Below are positions 8,082-17,055 of a stretch of 64,000 nt of DNA, piece by piece. Made by a program: the position numbers and the translations under genes. Below the pieces are notes generated by a model. It was not told where the DNA came from, made no database searches, and worked only from the letters and a program-made list of their open reading frames with translations. Position 1 is the first letter of the stretch. Each line of letters starts with the position of its first letter. Source of the DNA: Anaerolineales bacterium (GTDB taxonomy: Bacteria > Chloroflexota > Anaerolineae > Anaerolineales > UBA11579); contig JAHBVC010000002.1 of assembly GCA_019637755.1 (NCBI GenBank), positions 186,001-250,000 of the forward strand, in the 5' to 3' direction.

Positions 8082-8288
8082 ATGACAAGCGTAAAAGTAT
8101 CCCCGAAGTTTCAGATCGTCATTCCCAAGGCCATTCGCAAATCACTGGGCATCAAGCCCGGGCAGACGGTGCGTGTGATTCAATATGGCGATCGTATTGA
8201 ACTGATCCCTCAAATCGGTATCGCTGAAGCGCGCGGGCTATACAAGGGGATTGATACAGACGTAGACCGTGAGCCAGACCGCGAATGA
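8082..8288 (+). CDS. vapB: AbrB/VapB-type antitoxin
   Basis: 68 residues. The SpoVT-AbrB swapped-hairpin fold covers about 1-45 (VSPKFQIVIPKAIRKSLGI, then PGQTVRVI). The acidic tail (IDTDVDREPDRE) is the likely toxin-neutralising segment. It probably binds the palindrome 23 bases upstream. It overlaps the toxin gene by four bases (ATGA), so the two are translationally coupled. Confidence 0.9.
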   Translation: MTSVKVSPKFQIVIPKAIRKSLGIKPGQTVRVIQYGDRIELIPQIGIAEARGLYKGIDTDVDREPDRE

Positions 8289-8665
8289 ACCTCATCGATT
8301 CATCAGGGTGGCTAGAGTATTTTGCCGATGGCCCCAACGCGGCTTTCTTCGCCGCACCTATCAAGAAAACTAGCCAGTTGATCGTGCCGAGCGTGTGCCT
8401 TTACGAGGTCTTTAAACGCATTCATCATCAACGCGGAGAAGGGGCAGCGCTACAGGCTGTCTCCATCATGCACGAGGGACTGATCATTGAGCTGGACGCA
8501 GAGCTTGCGTTACTGGCAGCCAAGTTCTCGCTGGAACTCAAGCTACCGATGGCAGATAGCATCATCTACGCCAGCGGCTACGCTAACAACGCCGTGATAT
8601 GGACCCAGGATGCAGATTTTGCAGGCTTGGCTGGCGTCAAGTACAAAGCCAAGGCCCTGCGCTAG
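8285..8665 (+). CDS. vapC: PIN-domain toxin (VapC-like)
   Basis: 126-residue PIN ribonuclease. The acidic residues that bind Mg are visible: Asp in NLIDSSGWLEYF (residue 5), Glu in LYEVFKRI (about 41), Asp in MADSIIYA (about 92) and Asp in TQDADF (about 110). VapC toxins cut tRNA or rRNA and stop growth when the labile antitoxin is lost; the target here is unknown. It appears intact. Confidence 0.9.
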   Translation: MNLIDSSGWLEYFADGPNAAFFAAPIKKTSQLIVPSVCLYEVFKRIHHQRGEGAALQAVSIMHEGLIIELDAELALLAAKFSLELKLPMADSIIYASGYANNAVIWTQDADFAGLAGVKYKAKALR

Positions 8666-8689
8666 TCGGCTTGCTATTCTTTTAATTCG

Positions 8690-9170
8690 CATAGCTCAAT
8701 TATTGCGAGGCATGCTACGCTGCAGAGCAGCCTACGCCCCTGATGGCTGCCAAGAACCAGATTACTTCGTCCGTTTGCTGCAAGCGGCACCGTTTAGCGG
8801 TAATACTCCTCGCAATGATAAGAATTGCGCCGCCTCGCCAACGCTGCATTTTCTTGCCATTGCGAACGAGGCCGAAGGCCGAGGAGGAATCCGTTGTGGG
8901 CTGGATGCACAGATATGCCGTAAAGAAAATGAGCGTAGCACGGATTCCTCGCTGACGCTCGAATGACACTCAAGGTCGCAGCATGCTGCGCCCCACCCCG
9001 GCCCCGTCATTGCGAGGCCGTGAAGCGGCGCAGCCGCTGAACAACGAAGCAATCCCCAAGTGCAGGCGCACACAGGCTTTCGCCCCTACGAGAGTTTGTT
9101 GGATTGTCATCCCAACTGGCAAGAATTCAATCCCACTGGTAGGGGCGGGGTTACCCCGCCCCTACGGCTC
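8690..9170. repeat. Cluster of palindromic intergenic repeats
   Basis: Roughly 560 bases without a gene between vapC and rsmG. They hold several copies of the repeat whose ends read CATTGCGAG/CTCGCAATG and whose middle has TTCGTCCG and GAAGCAATC (near 8700-8820, 8850-8965 and 9007-9060). A perfect 12-bp hairpin, GTAGGGGCGGGG-TTA-CCCCGCCCCTAC, follows at 9139-9165 with a T-rich tail. Confidence 0.8.
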
Positions 9171-9229
9171 TATTTTTGCAAAAGAGCAAGCAAAGGTTTA
9201 AAGCTAATCGCTGAGCGCTGACCGCTGTC

Positions 9230-9943
9230 TCACAGCGGCTTCTTGCTCGGCGTGCCCGCTTGGCGCGGGAAGCGTTCCGGCGTAGCTTTCACCTTGCGCA
9301 CCACCACCAGCCAGCGCTCCTCATCCTCCAGGCCGGGTACGCGCACCTGCACCAGCTCGTGTAGCTTGCCGCCCAGTTGTCCGAAGGCGTTGGCCGCCGC
9401 CTTGGCCTCCTCAGCCACGCCGCGCGCCTTCTGCGCCAGCATGTAGCCGCCCATGCGTACGAAGGGCAGCAGGTACTCCGCCAGCACCGGCAGCGGCGCC
9501 ACGGCGCGTGCCAGCGCCCAGTCGTACTGCTCGCGCTGCGCCGGGTCACGCCCGGCGTCCTCGGCGCGGGCGGTGAGCACCTGCACATCGCGCAGGCCCA
9601 GAACTTGCACGATATGCTCAAGAAAGCTCGCCTTCTTGCCCACCGACTCCAGCAGGCTGAGCTGCAGCCCCGGCTGCCAAATTTTTAACGGCAGCCCCGG
9701 CAGCCCGGCGCCGGTACCCACATCAATGATGCGGCTGCCCGGCTGCTGGCGCATGGCCAGCCAGCAGCTCAGCGAATCGAGGAAGTGGCGCGTGTATACG
9801 GCTTCGCGCTCGCGCACGGCAGTCAGGTTGATGCGCTGGTTCCACTCCAGCAACTCAGCGGCATAGGTGTCAAAGGCGGCGGCTTGCTCGGCGCTCAGTG
9901 GTTCGCCCAGCAGGGCTTGTGCAGAATCAGTGAAGGATGGCAT
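9230..9943 (-). CDS. rsmG: 16S rRNA (guanine-527-N7) methyltransferase RsmG
   Basis: 237-residue SAM-dependent methyltransferase that modifies G527 of 16S rRNA. It shows the typical LLEWNQRINLTAV motif (about 32), the SAM-binding DVGTGAGLPGLPLKI (about 74) and a conserved ARAVAPLPVLAEY segment. The start at MPSFTD is chosen because a perfect TATAAT lies 7 bases upstream; the frame is open to 10150, but that extension crosses the divergent promoter and the palindrome. Expected to be a leaderless mRNA. Confidence 0.94.
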   Translation of the reverse strand: MPSFTDSAQALLGEPLSAEQAAAFDTYAAELLEWNQRINLTAVREREAVYTRHFLDSLSCWLAMRQQPGSRIIDVGTGAGLPGLPLKIWQPGLQLSLLESVGKKASFLEHIVQVLGLRDVQVLTARAEDAGRDPAQREQYDWALARAVAPLPVLAEYLLPFVRMGGYMLAQKARGVAEEAKAAANAFGQLGGKLHELVQVRVPGLEDEERWLVVVRKVKATPERFPRQAGTPSKKPL

Positions 9944-9950
9944 GCGAGCG

Positions 9951-9994
9951 ATTATATGGATTATTCGATCGATTAATTGATTAATCGAATAATC
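9951..9994. promoter_or_regulatory. Minus-strand -10 box and 36-base imperfect palindrome
   Basis: TATAAT on the minus strand (9951-9956) serves rsmG. Next to it GATTATTCGAT (9959-9969) and ATCGAATAATC (9984-9994) form a perfect 11-bp inverted repeat with a partly symmetric centre. It sits between two divergent genes and is a good operator candidate for either. Confidence 0.5.
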
Positions 9995-10031
9995 TGTTCG
10001 TACCAAGGGTAGTATTTGGGCAACAAAGATT

Positions 10032-11270
10032 ATGAAGAAAGCGCTCTTTTCCTTCACCCTGCTGCTTGCTTTGGCAACAGCACCTATCGCCGCCCACGCC
10101 GCGCCGGCCAACCTGCCATCCCAGGCCGATCTGCCCTCGCAGGCGTACATTAGCGGCTTCGTCGGCCGCGCCCAGCAGTATTCGCTGTCGTGCGAATCGC
10201 GCTCGGCCGTGGATGTGGCCGCTTTCTGGGGCTATGCCATCACCGAAACCGAATTCTTTACCAACCTGCCCAGTTCAGACGACCCCAACCTGGGTTTCGT
10301 TGGCAACGTCAACGACGCCTGGGGTTATATTCCGCCCAACTCCTACGGCGTGCATGCCGAGCCGATCGCGCGCCTGCTGCGCAGCTATGGGCTCAACGCC
10401 AACGCCGCCGAAGGGTTGAGCTGGGGCGATCTGCAAAACGAAATCGCCGCCGGGCGCCCGGTGATCGTGTGGGTCATCGGCAGCGTGTGGGCCGGCACGC
10501 CACGCACGTACACCACCCAGGCCGGGCTGAGTGTCCGCGTGGCGCACAACCAGCACACCATGACGCTGATCGGCTACGACGAAAACTCGGTGCAACTCGT
10601 CGATGCGCTGACCGGCTACACCATCACCCACTCGATACAAAACTTCCTGGCTTCATGGGGCGTGCTGAACAACATGGCCGTATTCACCGACGGGCCGCGC
10701 TACCTAGCCGAGCCCAGCGAACCGCAAAGCGAGCCTGCCGAAGAAGCCGGCGCGCCCGGCTATAGCGTGCAAAGCGGCGACACGCTGCAGCGCGTGGCCG
10801 CCCGCCTGGGCTTAGCCTGGGAGGATCTGGCCGCCTGGAACAATATCGCCTATCCCTATGCGCTCTTCCCTGGCCAGACCCTGCGCGTGGAGGCTCCGCC
10901 GCAGGCCAATCCCGTAGTGCCCAGCGCCGGCACCTATACGGTGCAACGCGGCGATCATTTGATGAAGATCGCTCGTGAGCTGGCGCTGGATTGGCAGGCG
11001 CTCGCCGCCATCAACGAGATGGAATCGCCCTACCTGCTCTTGCCCGGCCAAGTGCTGCAACTGCCCGCAGCCGACGGCCAGGCCAGCCCGCAGGTAAGCA
11101 GCCCGCCGCCCGTGGCGATCGAGGTGCCTGAGTACTACACCGCCGGGCGCACGGAGAGCTTGTTTGCGTTGGCCCACTACTATGGGCTGGATTGGCTACA
11201 GGTCGCCGTGCGCAACAATCTCAACTTCCCCTATACGCTGACGCCCGGGCAAACGGTATATTTTCAGTAA
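10032..11270 (+). CDS. Secreted C39-like cysteine-peptidase-fold protein with three LysM repeats
   Basis: 412 residues. A signal peptide (MKKALFSFTLLLALATAPIAAHA) is followed by a C39-like papain fold (about 38-220): Cys in SLSCESRSAVDV, His in HNQHTMTLIGYDE and Asp in QLVDALTG. Three LysM domains follow, at about 243-285 (YSVQSGDTLQ), 300-343 (YTVQRGDHLM) and 367-412 (YYTAGRTESLF). LysM domains bind peptidoglycan glycans, so the protein is likely held at the cell envelope. Whether it cleaves or only binds peptides is unknown. It has its own terminator. Confidence 0.85.
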   Translation: MKKALFSFTLLLALATAPIAAHAAPANLPSQADLPSQAYISGFVGRAQQYSLSCESRSAVDVAAFWGYAITETEFFTNLPSSDDPNLGFVGNVNDAWGYIPPNSYGVHAEPIARLLRSYGLNANAAEGLSWGDLQNEIAAGRPVIVWVIGSVWAGTPRTYTTQAGLSVRVAHNQHTMTLIGYDENSVQLVDALTGYTITHSIQNFLASWGVLNNMAVFTDGPRYLAEPSEPQSEPAEEAGAPGYSVQSGDTLQRVAARLGLAWEDLAAWNNIAYPYALFPGQTLRVEAPPQANPVVPSAGTYTVQRGDHLMKIARELALDWQALAAINEMESPYLLLPGQVLQLPAADGQASPQVSSPPPVAIEVPEYYTAGRTESLFALAHYYGLDWLQVAVRNNLNFPYTLTPGQTVYFQ

Positions 11271-11271
11271 C

Positions 11272-11302
11272 AAAAAGCCCCGCAAATTGCGGGGCTTTTT
11301 TA
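11272..11302. terminator. Bidirectional terminator
   Basis: AAAAAGCCCCGC-aaatt-GCGGGGCTTTTTT lies between the convergent LysM gene and infA and has A/T runs on both sides, so it can end transcription from both. Confidence 0.9.
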
Positions 11303-11548
11303 GGGCATTGGGTTTTGGTTGGGCGCCTTGTTGTAGCGGTAGACGATGCGGCCGCGCTGCATATCATACGGCGACATCTCCAAGGTGACGCGGTCACCCA
11401 GGAGGATACGAATATAGAAGCGGCGCATTTTGCCCGAAAGATAGGCAAGCACGCGGTGGCCGTTATCCAGCTCAACCTGGAACTGAGTGCCCGGCAGCGC
11501 TTCGATCACCGTGCCCTCAACTTTGACCATGTCTTTTTCTTTTGCCAT
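11300..11548 (-). CDS. infA: Translation initiation factor IF-1
   Basis: 82-residue OB-fold protein that binds the ribosomal A site during initiation. Family sequence is clear: [49 protein letters not shown] and GRIVYRYN. The C-terminus (KAPNQNPMP) is about 10 residues longer than the usual 72-residue protein. It is not inside a ribosomal protein operon here. Confidence 0.96.
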   Translation of the reverse strand: MAKEKDMVKVEGTVIEALPGTQFQVELDNGHRVLAYLSGKMRRFYIRILLGDRVTLEMSPYDMQRGRIVYRYNKAPNQNPMP

Positions 11549-11608
11549 AACCCGCTAATGATACCTCATTGCGAATAAAAAGACACTACCCAATCGGCTA
11601 GGCGCCGC

Positions 11609-11691
11609 AGCGGCGCCACGCCACCGCGGCTGTGTTGAACAAGCGGCGCCACGCCACCGCGGCTGGGCTCAACAGGCGGCGCCACGCGTGC
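11609..11691. repeat. 33-base direct repeats upstream of the mutase gene
   Basis: Two and a half tandem copies of a 33-base unit that begins AGCGGCGCCACGCC (11609, 11642, then a partial copy at 11675). The array ends just before the -10 box of the methylmalonyl-CoA mutase gene, so it could bear regulator sites. The period is a multiple of three and stays open in the mutase frame, but that extension is not thought to be translated. Confidence 0.85.
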
Positions 11692-11694
11692 AGG

Positions 11695-11700
11695 TATACT
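11695..11700 (+). promoter_or_regulatory. -10 box of the mutase-epimerase operon
   Basis: TATACT lies nine bases before the ATG at 11710 with no Shine-Dalgarno between them, which fits a leaderless or nearly leaderless transcript. Confidence 0.55.
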
Positions 11701-11709
11701 CTGCTCTGC

Positions 11710-13326
11710 ATGGCATCAGACACCCCTTCCCCCAAGCCAGACGAGCGCAAGCCCAACTTCGCCACCCCCAGCGGCATCGAATTGCCCGGGGTGCTCACGC
11801 CAGGTGACGTACACAGTGACCCGGCCAGTGCGCTGGGTGCGCCGGGCGAATACCCCTACACGCGCGGCGTGCAGCCCACCATGTACCGCGGCCGCCTGTG
11901 GACCATGCGCCAGTACGCTGGCTACGCCAGCGCCGAGGAATCCAACCAACGCTACCGCTATCTGCTCTCGCAGGGCCAATCCGGCCTCTCCGTCGCCTTC
12001 GACCTGCCCACCCAGATCGGCTACGACGCCGACGACCCAATGGCGCTGGGCGAGGTGGGCAAAGTAGGCGTGAGCATCTCCTCCATCGAGGATATGCAGC
12101 AACTGTTCGAGGGCATTCCGCTCGACCAGGTCTCCACCAGTATGACGATCAACGCGCCGGCCGCCATCCTGCTGGCGCTCTACATCGCCGTGGCCAAGCG
12201 CCAGGGGGTGGAGCCCAGCAAGCTGCGCGGCACGGTGCAGAATGACATTCTGAAAGAATACATTGCCCGCGGCACCTATATCTACCCACCCCAGCCCTCG
12301 ATGCGGCTGATCACCGATATTTTCAAGTATTGCCAGCAGGAAGTGCCGCGCTGGAACACGATCAGCATCTCGGGCTATCACATCCGCGAAGCTGGCTCCA
12401 CCGCCGTGCAGGAAGTGGCCTTCACCCTGGCCAATGGCATTGCCTATGTGGAAGAGGCGCTGCGCGCCGGCCTAAACGTAGACGATTTTGCCGGCCAGCT
12501 CTCGTTCTTCTTCAACGCCCACAACCACTTTCTTGAAGAGATCGCCAAATTCCGTGCCGCCCGCCGCATTTGGGCGCGCATCATGAAAGAGCGCTTCAAG
12601 GCGCAGAACCCGGCCTCATGGAAGCTACGCTTCCACACGCAGACGGCTGGCTCCACGCTCACCGCCCAGCAGCCGCAGAACAACGTGGCGCGCGTGACGG
12701 TGCAGGCGCTGGCCGCCGTGCTCGGCGGCACGCAGAGCCTGCACACCAACAGCCTGGACGAGGCGCTGTGGCTGCCCACTGAGAGCGCCGTGCGCGTGGC
12801 GCTGCGTACGCAGCAGATCATTGCCCACGAATCCAAGGCCGGCGATACGGTCGACCCGTTGGGTGGCGCGTATGCCATCGAGTACCTCACCGACCAGATC
12901 GAAGCCGAGGTGCAAAAATACCTCGAGCGCATCGAGGGTATGGGCGGCGCGTTGGCGGCGATCCAGCAGGGCTACGTGCAGAACGAGATCCAGAACGCCG
13001 CCTATGAGTTCCAGCAAGCGTTGGAGAGCGGCGAAGAGATCGTGGTGGGCGTGAACGCCTTCCAAACCGAAGAAGACGTGCAGCCCGAACGCCTGCAAGT
13101 CGACCCGAGCCTGGAGGCTGCCGCCCGCCAACGGCTGGCGGCGCTGCGCCAACGGCGTGATAACGCCCGCGTGCACGAGCTGCTGGGCCATCTGGAGACG
13201 GCCGCCAAAGGCAGCCAGAACCTGCTGCCGGTGTTCATTGAATGTGTAGAGAACAACATCACCCTCGGCGAGATCTGCAATCACTTGCGCAGCCTGTGGG
13301 GTGAATACCAGCCGCCCGCGGCCTAA
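11710..13326 (+). CDS. Methylmalonyl-CoA mutase, large (substrate-binding) subunit
   Basis: 538 residues covering only the TIM-barrel part of the B12-dependent mutase; the cobalamin-binding domain must come from a separate small subunit, not seen here. Characteristic segments: [79 protein letters not shown] and [18 protein letters not shown]. The Arg before FHTQ and the His in SLHTN match the carboxylate-binding Arg and catalytic His of methylmalonyl-CoA mutases. It interconverts methylmalonyl-CoA and succinyl-CoA. Start at MASDTP; the frame to 11632 runs through repeats. In an operon with the epimerase. Confidence 0.9.
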   Translation: MASDTPSPKPDERKPNFATPSGIELPGVLTPGDVHSDPASALGAPGEYPYTRGVQPTMYRGRLWTMRQYAGYASAEESNQRYRYLLSQGQSGLSVAFDLPTQIGYDADDPMALGEVGKVGVSISSIEDMQQLFEGIPLDQVSTSMTINAPAAILLALYIAVAKRQGVEPSKLRGTVQNDILKEYIARGTYIYPPQPSMRLITDIFKYCQQEVPRWNTISISGYHIREAGSTAVQEVAFTLANGIAYVEEALRAGLNVDDFAGQLSFFFNAHNHFLEEIAKFRAARRIWARIMKERFKAQNPASWKLRFHTQTAGSTLTAQQPQNNVARVTVQALAAVLGGTQSLHTNSLDEALWLPTESAVRVALRTQQIIAHESKAGDTVDPLGGAYAIEYLTDQIEAEVQKYLERIEGMGGALAAIQQGYVQNEIQNAAYEFQQALESGEEIVVGVNAFQTEEDVQPERLQVDPSLEAAARQRLAALRQRRDNARVHELLGHLETAAKGSQNLLPVFIECVENNITLGEICNHLRSLWGEYQPPAA

Positions 13327-13341
13327 GGAGCCAGAAGCGCA

Positions 13342-13893
13342 ATGCCTTCGTTCGTCAAGAAGATCGATCACATCGCCGTGGTGGTAAAGGACATGGATAA
13401 AGCCCTGGAATTCTGGCAGGATGCGCTCGGGCTAGATCTCTCGCACCTCGAAGAAGTGCCCAGCGAAAAATCCATCGTGGCCTTTTTGCCCGCTGCCGAG
13501 AGCGAAGTGGAACTGGTGACCCCCACGGATACGGAGAGCGGCGTGGCACGCTACCTGGAGAAGCGCGGGCCAGGTATGCATCACATCTGCTTCGAGGTGT
13601 ATGACATTGAAGCCACCATGGCGCACCTGCGCACCAAAAATGTGCGCCTGATCAACCCCGAGCCGATCATCGGCACAGGCGGCAAGAAGATCGCCTTCAT
13701 CCACCCGGAGAGTACCCACGGCGTGCTGGTGGAGCTGTACGAGCTGAGCGGGCAAGAGTTGCAGATCCGCCTGGAGCGTGCCCGCCAGGCCGCCGCGCAC
13801 CTGCTCAACCAAGGCCAGCTGCGCGCCGCCGAAGCCATCGAGTACTTGCGCAAGCTCACCCGCCCGGCCAGCCCGCGCGACAAGCGCAACTAA
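13342..13893 (+). CDS. mce: Methylmalonyl-CoA epimerase
   Basis: 183 residues. Vicinal-oxygen-chelate fold of two beta-alpha-beta-beta-beta modules (about 4-135). Metal ligands are visible: His in KIDHIAVVV, Glu in EVELVTP, His in MHHICFEV and Glu in VLVELYEL. It interconverts the 2R and 2S forms of methylmalonyl-CoA and so feeds the mutase 15 bases upstream; together they are the propionyl-CoA/succinyl-CoA module. A helical tail of about 45 residues (ARQAAAHLLNQGQLRAAEA) is longer than usual. Confidence 0.93.
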   Translation: MPSFVKKIDHIAVVVKDMDKALEFWQDALGLDLSHLEEVPSEKSIVAFLPAAESEVELVTPTDTESGVARYLEKRGPGMHHICFEVYDIEATMAHLRTKNVRLINPEPIIGTGGKKIAFIHPESTHGVLVELYELSGQELQIRLERARQAAAHLLNQGQLRAAEAIEYLRKLTRPASPRDKRN

Positions 13894-14777
13894 GCCCGGT
13901 TGACGATAAACACGCTGCCCAGCACCAAGCCACCGCCCAGCAACAGGGCCGGATCCAACGTTTCGCCGAGGAACAGCACGCCCATCACCACGCCCACCAG
14001 GGGAAAGGTGTAAGTGGTCAGCGAAACGCGCGCCGGGCCGATGGTACGGATCAAGTAGTAATACAGCAAATAGGCCAGGTAGGAGCTAAACACACCCAGG
14101 TAGAGCACGCCCAGCAGCGGCAGCCACTGGGTAGGCGCTTGCACCGGCCGCTCGACCAGCGGCACCAGCAGCCATACCAGCGCACCGCTGAACAGCGTGG
14201 GCACCAGCGCCTGCACCAGCACGCTGTGCGGGTGCAAGGCTTTGCGGGCGAACACCGCGCTGGCCGCGTACAGGAACGCGGCCAGCAAATGCGAAACGTA
14301 GCCCCACAGCGTCGATTGGCTTGCCCCCACATCGCGCAAAAGCAACAGCACCACGCCGGCAAAGCCCACCAGCAAGCCCAGCCACTGCCAGCCGCGCAGG
14401 CGGTCTTCCTTCAACGTGAAGTACGCCAAAATAACAGTGAACAAGGGCATAGTGGACAGCATGATGGAAGCCACGCCGGTATCAATGTATTGCTGGCCGG
14501 AAGTGGTCATCACCCACGGCACCGCCATATTGATCAGGCCCATCAACAACAGCGGCCACCACTGCGCCCAGCCGCGCGGCCATTGCGGGCGCACGATCAG
14601 GGCGTGCAGCGCCAGCAGCAGGCCGCCCACCAACAGGCGCCAACCTACCAGCGTGAAGGGCGGCAACTGCACCAACGCTACTTTGATCCAGTAAAAGGCA
14701 CCGCCCCACGCCAGGCATAGGGCAACGAAAGCCAGCAGCTCCAGGCGCGCCTGGCTGCGTACAGGGGAAGAGGCCAT
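13890..14777 (-). CDS. EamA/DMT family transporter (first of a tandem pair)
   Basis: 295-residue membrane protein with ten predicted transmembrane segments in two EamA repeats, the drug/metabolite exporter fold. Family markers are LAWGGAFYWIKVAL at the N-terminus and VGVVMGVLFLGETLDPALLLGGGLVL near the C-terminus. The substrate is unknown. Its stop overlaps that of the convergent epimerase gene by four bases. It lies 9 bases after the paralogous gene, which has a similar sequence, so the pair looks like a tandem duplication. Confidence 0.88.
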   Translation of the reverse strand: MASSPVRSQARLELLAFVALCLAWGGAFYWIKVALVQLPPFTLVGWRLLVGGLLLALHALIVRPQWPRGWAQWWPLLLMGLINMAVPWVMTTSGQQYIDTGVASIMLSTMPLFTVILAYFTLKEDRLRGWQWLGLLVGFAGVVLLLLRDVGASQSTLWGYVSHLLAAFLYAASAVFARKALHPHSVLVQALVPTLFSGALVWLLVPLVERPVQAPTQWLPLLGVLYLGVFSSYLAYLLYYYLIRTIGPARVSLTTYTFPLVGVVMGVLFLGETLDPALLLGGGLVLGSVFIVNRA

Positions 14778-14786
14778 GCGTTGGGC

Positions 14787-15653
14787 TTAGCCGCGGTTGA
14801 CGATGAGCAGGCTGGCCAGGATCAGCAAGCCGCCCAGCACCAGATGCCAATCCAGCGCCTCGCCCAGGAACAGCACACCCAGCGTCACCCCCACCACCGG
14901 AAAAGTATAGGTGACCATGGTGGTGCGCGTCGGGCCCACGGAGTGGATCAGATAATAGTAAAACAGGTAGGCGGCGCACGAACCCACCAGGCCGAGCCAG
15001 GCCAGCGCCACCCAGGTGATGCCCATCTGCGGTAGATGCAGCGGGGATTCCACGGCCAGCGCTGAGGCCCAAATGAACGCATCCGCGGAGAGCAGCGGGA
15101 TCAGTGCCTGCACTACCGGCGTGGTGCCCTTGGTGCGGCTGCGCGCAAACACCGCGCTGCCAGCATAAAACAACACCGCCAGGATCATGGCACCCTGTGC
15201 CAGCAGGTTCAGACGCACATCCCCCGGCACATCACGCAGCACCAGCAGGGCCACGCCCACAAAGCCCACCAGCAGGCCGGCCACACGGCGCACGCTCATC
15301 TTGTCATCGCTGAGCATGAAGTGCGCGATCACGGTGGTGAACAAGGGCACCGAGCTATTCAAAATTGAGGCCACCGCCGAGTCAATGTGCAGCTCCGCCC
15401 AGGAGATGAGCGCAAACGGCAACGCCGTATTGGTGATGCCCAGGATCAGCAGGTTGCGGATCAGGGCCTTATCGCGCGGCCATTCGGATTTGCGCAGGAA
15501 GTAGACCACCAGCAAGCCTAGAATGCCAAACAGCACGCGCAGCGCCACCAGCAGGAACGGGCCCACTTCGCTCAGCGCGATCTTGATCCAGAAAAAAGAC
15601 GAACCCCAGGCCAAGGCCAGGCCCAGAAATACCAACCAATCTTTGCTCTTCAT
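14787..15653 (-). CDS. EamA/DMT family transporter (second of a tandem pair)
   Basis: 288 residues, ten predicted transmembrane segments, two EamA domains (LAWGSSFFWIKIAL; VGVTLGVLFLGEALDWHLVLGG). Closely similar in layout and motifs to the next gene downstream, which it probably cotranscribes with. Paired DMT genes sometimes form heterodimers, but each here has a full-length ten-segment protein. Substrate unknown. Confidence 0.88.
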   Translation of the reverse strand: MKSKDWLVFLGLALAWGSSFFWIKIALSEVGPFLLVALRVLFGILGLLVVYFLRKSEWPRDKALIRNLLILGITNTALPFALISWAELHIDSAVASILNSSVPLFTTVIAHFMLSDDKMSVRRVAGLLVGFVGVALLVLRDVPGDVRLNLLAQGAMILAVLFYAGSAVFARSRTKGTTPVVQALIPLLSADAFIWASALAVESPLHLPQMGITWVALAWLGLVGSCAAYLFYYYLIHSVGPTRTTMVTYTFPVVGVTLGVLFLGEALDWHLVLGGLLILASLLIVNRG

Positions 15654-15772
15654 ACACTCCTCATCTATTCAGCTCTGGGCCAGCGATCCACAGGGCATAA
15701 CCCCCAGCCTGCGTTGGCGATACTGTTATAACCCGCCCCGGCAATTTTTTGTGAAAGCAGGCAATCTCATGC

Positions 15773-15807
15773 AAAAAAAAATCGGGCTGGCCAATGGCCA
15801 GCCCGAT
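15773..15807 (-). terminator. Terminator of the MarR-MacAB-like operon
   Basis: A perfect 12-bp stem, ATCGGGCTGGCC against GGCCAGCCCGAT (loop AAT), is followed on the minus strand by eight U residues. It lies 21 bases after the permease gene. Confidence 0.93.
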
Positions 15808-15827
15808 TACAGACACTGTAGCCGCGC

Positions 15828-17054
15828 CTATTCGTAACGCAGCGCTTCCACCGGTTGCAAACTGGCCGCCTGGTTGGCCGGGTACAAGCCAAAGAACAGG
15901 CCCACCGCCATCGAGAACAGAGTGGCCAGCAGCACAGAATCGAGCCCGATCACGGGGGTGATATCGGCGTTGCTGGCGGCCGCCACGGCACCCACGGCGA
16001 GCGAGATCAGCCAGCCGAGCAGAATGCCGAGCACGCCGCCCAGCAAGCTGAGCATCGACGATTCGGCCAGGAACTGGATCAGAATGTCCCGCTTGCACGC
16101 CCCCAACGCCTTGCGCAGGCCGATCTCACGCGTGCGCTCGATCACTGAGACGAGCATGATGTTCATGATGCCGATGCCGCCCACCAGCAGCGAGATGGCC
16201 GCCACGCCGCCCAGGAAAATGGTCAGCACACCGGTCACCGCCGCAGCCGTATCCAAAAAGTCTTGCTGGTTGAAGATGGTGAAATCATCGGCGCCGATGC
16301 CAGTGCGGTGGCGTGCCCGCAGGATGGCCGCGATCTCTTCACTGGCCTGGGGTACTGCCTCCGAGCTGGCCGCCTGCACGATGACCATATCGACGCGGTT
16401 GGGTGTGGTGCGCCGCAGCAGGCGCGCCTGGGCCGTGGTGAGCGGCACAATCACGCGATTGTCCTCATTGGTGAAGCCCGAGCCGCCCTTGGAAACCAGC
16501 AAGCCGATCACGCGGAAGGGCTGGCCTTCGATGCGCACACTTTCACCCACCACGCCATCCGTGCGCCCGAAGAGCTCCTCGGCCACATCCGGCCCCAGGA
16601 TCACCACCGCCGAGCGCGCCAGCAGGTGCGCCTCGGAGATGAACTCCCCTTCGGTGAGCTCGATGTTGCGCACCCAGCTGTAGTCCGGCGTGACTGCATC
16701 GAGCACGGTGGAGGTGCTTTCACCCTGGGCGGTGACGGTGGCCGAGCCTTGCATCATCGGCGCCACGCCGATCACCGAGGGCGCGGCGAAGTTGTCTTGC
16801 ATCGCCTGGGCATCCGCCAGGGTCAGCGGTTTGGGGTTGGTGACATCACTGCCACCGCCGGAAATGACGAAGAGCAAATTGGTGCCAATGCCTTCGATCG
16901 TGCCGGTGATCGTGCTCTGCGCCCCGCGCCCCACCGCCAGCATGGCGATCACCGCGGCGACACCGATGACGATGCCCAGCACGGTGAGCGCCGAGCGCAA
17001 TTTGTTGGCGGCCAGGCTCTCCAGCGCGACCACAAAAGAATTCAGATAGTTCAT
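15828..17054 (-). CDS. ABC transporter permease, MacB/FtsX type
   Basis: 408 residues. One N-terminal transmembrane segment (LGIVIGVAAVIAMLAVGRG), a large extracytoplasmic MacB-like core domain (about 50-270) and three C-terminal transmembrane segments of the FtsX domain, with the conserved GIGIMNIMLVSVIERTREIG and KALGACKRDIL stretch. With the ATPase and adaptor upstream it forms a tripartite-like mechanotransmitting exporter. The start at MNYLNSF lies one base after the ATPase stop (TAACATG), so translation is coupled. Confidence 0.92.
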   Translation of the reverse strand: MNYLNSFVVALESLAANKLRSALTVLGIVIGVAAVIAMLAVGRGAQSTITGTIEGIGTNLLFVISGGGSDVTNPKPLTLADAQAMQDNFAAPSVIGVAPMMQGSATVTAQGESTSTVLDAVTPDYSWVRNIELTEGEFISEAHLLARSAVVILGPDVAEELFGRTDGVVGESVRIEGQPFRVIGLLVSKGGSGFTNEDNRVIVPLTTAQARLLRRTTPNRVDMVIVQAASSEAVPQASEEIAAILRARHRTGIGADDFTIFNQQDFLDTAAAVTGVLTIFLGGVAAISLLVGGIGIMNIMLVSVIERTREIGLRKALGACKRDILIQFLAESSMLSLLGGVLGILLGWLISLAVGAVAAASNADITPVIGLDSVLLATLFSMAVGLFFGLYPANQAASLQPVEALRYE

Positions 17055-17055
17055 G

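Noticed and set aside
11632-11709. Extended N-terminus of the mutase from the ATG at 11632
   Set aside because: That part is built of the 33-base repeats and lies upstream of the -10 box at 11695-11700.
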